Assembly (NCBI RefSeq): GCF_900176595.1
Contig: NZ_LT838813.1
Span: 2,370,001 to 2,434,000 of the forward strand
Source of the DNA: Aquiflexum balticum DSM 16537
GTDB taxonomy: Bacteria; Bacteroidota; Bacteroidia; Cytophagales; Cyclobacteriaceae
Direction: 5' to 3'
Length of the DNA stretch: 64,000 nucleotides
In this document: positions 62,855 to 64,000 of the stretch, one piece after another
Numbering within the stretch: the stretch's first letter is position 1
How the letters are laid out: each line of letters starts with the position of its first letter
Program-made: the position numbers and the translations under genes
Notes under the pieces: generated by a model
What the model was told of the DNA's origin: nothing
Seen by the model: only the letters and a program-made list of their open reading frames with translations
Database searches by the model: none

Positions 62855-62876
62855 TTAGATGTAGTTTTTTTATTTT

Positions 62877-62915
62877 AAGCATCTGGAAAGTATCCATCTT
62901 TTCAGGTGCTTTTTT
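62877..62915 (+). terminator. Intrinsic terminator of the small gene
   Basis: AAGCATCTGGAAAG (62877-62890) pairs along all 14 bases with CTTTTCAGGTGCTT (62898-62911), with two G-U pairs, around a 7-base loop, followed by a T-run. Confidence 0.85.
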
Positions 62916-63074
62916 ATTTCTAATTCAAAAAGAAAGATCCATTTGATTTGAGGATAGGGAAATTATATATTGTTATGTTTGTTAACATTGATCATCACTT
63001 TCAGATCTTCCCCTGGCAATTCTCAAAAAATATTTGATAGGGTTAAAATCTTGAAATGGCTAAAATAGATAAAC

Positions 63075-63836
63075 ATGGACTTAGGATTAAAAGGGAAGAA
63101 TGCGATAGTATTGGCTTCATCCAAGGGACTTGGGAAAAGTGTAGCTGTAGCACTTGCCCAGGAGGGTGCTAATGTGGCTATTTGTGGTAGGGATAAGAAT
63201 ACTTTGGAGGCCACAAAAAAGGAATTAGAAAAATTTGCTTCCGGCAGAATAATCTCTGGAACATGCAATATCATGGATGCAGGGGATAGAAGGCGTTTTT
63301 TTGAAAAGGTCAATGCTGCTTTTGGCGTGATTGATATTTTGGTCACCAATACAGGCGGTCCTGATGCAGGTAGTTTTGGAGATTTTGGATTGGAAGATTG
63401 GAAGAGGTTTTATGAATCCATGTTTTTGTCTGCAGTCGATTTCATACAGATGGTACTTCCGGGTATGAAAGATAAGGCGTTTGGAAGAATCTTGGCCATT
63501 ACTTCTGTTTCAGTCAAGCAGCCTGTTGACAACTTGATTTCCTCCAATGCAGTGCGCACAGCTTTACTTGGTCTGGTCAAAAGTCTTTCCAACGAGTTGG
63601 CCCCTTTGGGCATTACAGTAAACAACATTATGCCCGGCTACACCATGACAGATAGGCTAAACCAATTGCTGGAAGGCAATCCAAATGTGGATAAATTAAA
63701 AGATTCCGTTCCCATGAAACGTTTTGGCAAGGTTGAAGAATTTGCCGCAGCGGCTGTGTTTTTATTGAGTGAACGTGCAAGCTATATCACAGGGCAGTCA
63801 TTGGCTGTGGATGGGGGGTTGATAAAGGGATATTAG
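63075..63836 (+). CDS. SDR-family protein with non-canonical active site
   Basis: A 253-residue short-chain dehydrogenase/reductase-like protein. The Rossmann loop is ASSKGLGKSVAVALA (residues 14-28) where the first Gly of GxxxGxG is Ala. The usual Tyr-x3-Lys is absent: aligning SSNAVRTALLGLVKSL with YSASKAALxGL places S157 at the Tyr position and R161 at the Lys position. The rest (NxGG-like TNTGGPDAG, C-terminal SYITGQSLAVDGGL) is normal. This matches a known FabG-like subgroup with an imperfect catalytic tetrad, so the reaction cannot be assigned. It may act on a different substrate or not catalyse redox. Confidence 0.88.
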   Translation: MDLGLKGKNAIVLASSKGLGKSVAVALAQEGANVAICGRDKNTLEATKKELEKFASGRIISGTCNIMDAGDRRRFFEKVNAAFGVIDILVTNTGGPDAGSFGDFGLEDWKRFYESMFLSAVDFIQMVLPGMKDKAFGRILAITSVSVKQPVDNLISSNAVRTALLGLVKSLSNELAPLGITVNNIMPGYTMTDRLNQLLEGNPNVDKLKDSVPMKRFGKVEEFAAAAVFLLSERASYITGQSLAVDGGLIKGY

Positions 63837-63917
63837 GAAGGGATGAAGGTAGAAGGATGAGGGTGGTATCGAGAAGCGAGATTTTAGAGCTGGGAACCGA
63901 GAGGTGAAGCAAGAGCC
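63837..63917. repeat. Degenerate 7-base repeat tract after the SDR gene
   Basis: Starts immediately after the stop codon. In 7-base units: GAAGGGA, TGAAGGT, AGAAGGA, TGAGGGT, GGTATCG, AGAAGCG, AGATTTT, AGAGCTG, GGAACCG, AGAGGTG, AAGCAAG. Purine-rich on the coding strand, like the tract after leuB. Confidence 0.6.
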
Positions 63918-63952
63918 AACCTTTGATGCGTCGCGGCGTATCGAAGGTTTTT
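63918..63952 (+). terminator. Hairpin downstream of the SDR gene, probable terminator
   Basis: AACCTTTGATGCGT (63918-63931) pairs with GCGTATCGAAGGTT and the neighbouring G (63936-63949): 14 pairs, of which three are G-U or U-G. It is followed by three more Ts (63950-63952). The G-U pairs keep the RNA stem intact while the DNA repeat is imperfect, which favours a role in RNA. Confidence 0.6.
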
Positions 63953-64000
63953 ACCCGAATCCAAAACCATAAAATGTCAAGCAATGTCTAGGAAGTGTCA

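Overview
The window reads as a chromosomal segment of a Bacteroidota bacterium, most likely of class Cytophagia (a Cyclobacteriaceae-like genome). The grounds are families found almost only in that phylum (DUF4290, DUF4835, DUF4249, DUF5687, a T9SS type A sorting domain, the Bacteroidota RNA polymerase omega-like subunit), an absence of obvious Shine-Dalgarno sequences, several matches to the Bacteroidota promoter pattern (TTTG, about 20 bases, TAnnTTTG), and low GC. No phage, rRNA, tRNA or CRISPR array was seen. Most of it is housekeeping chromosome.

Layout. 1-9.4 kb: the start of murA with a DUF4290 gene, a UvrD/PcrA helicase, a lipid A-type acyltransferase, a SigR-like ECF sigma factor with its zinc-type anti-sigma partner, gmk, nadD, a lipoprotein, a second ECF sigma factor and a membrane glycosyltransferase. 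9.5-12.8 kb: tgt, an LptF/LptG permease and an EamA transporter. 12.8-14.7 kb: a small accessory island with remnants of two different AAA ATPase genes, each beside its own palindromic repeat, and two complete toxin-antitoxin pairs (RHH/PIN and RHH/MazF). 14.7-15.5 kb: ispE.

16.0-27.5 kb: the complete branched-chain amino acid operon ilvD-ilvB-ilvN-ilvC-leuA-leuC-leuD-cimA-leuB. A previously unlisted leader comes before it: a 17-codon peptide rich in Ile, Leu and Val, a predicted antiterminator stem and a perfect terminator hairpin. This is a classical ribosome-mediated attenuator. The CimA-type enzyme supplies 2-ketobutyrate precursors from pyruvate, so isoleucine need not come from threonine; no ilvA lies in the operon.

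27.5-45.5 kb: a surface lipoprotein, truA, fabI, a 230-base nested palindrome with a 23-bp perfect stem, then the co-directional set bamD-rpoZ-coaBC-DUF4835-recN, a T9SS cargo protein, an OstA/LptA-like protein, tilS, a cyclic-nucleotide-binding protein, mdh and a large unrecognised membrane-anchored protein. 45.6-64 kb: an MscS channel; a four-gene outer-membrane uptake operon (small secreted protein, TonB-dependent receptor with STN domain, DUF4249 lipoprotein, MG2-like protein with an orphan TonB plug); a sugar isomerase-like TIM barrel; an orphan PAS histidine kinase; a DASS anion symporter; rarA; a nitroreductase; an ABC exporter pair (DUF5687 plus ATPase); a small unknown protein; and an SDR protein with a non-canonical active site.

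Across the window, four or five intergenic tracts share a degenerate 7-base periodicity, and several dispersed-repeat hairpins are present. No wholly new multi-gene system stands out. The best leads are the ilv attenuator, the nested palindrome, the heptad tracts and the ATPase-remnant/palindrome pairs.
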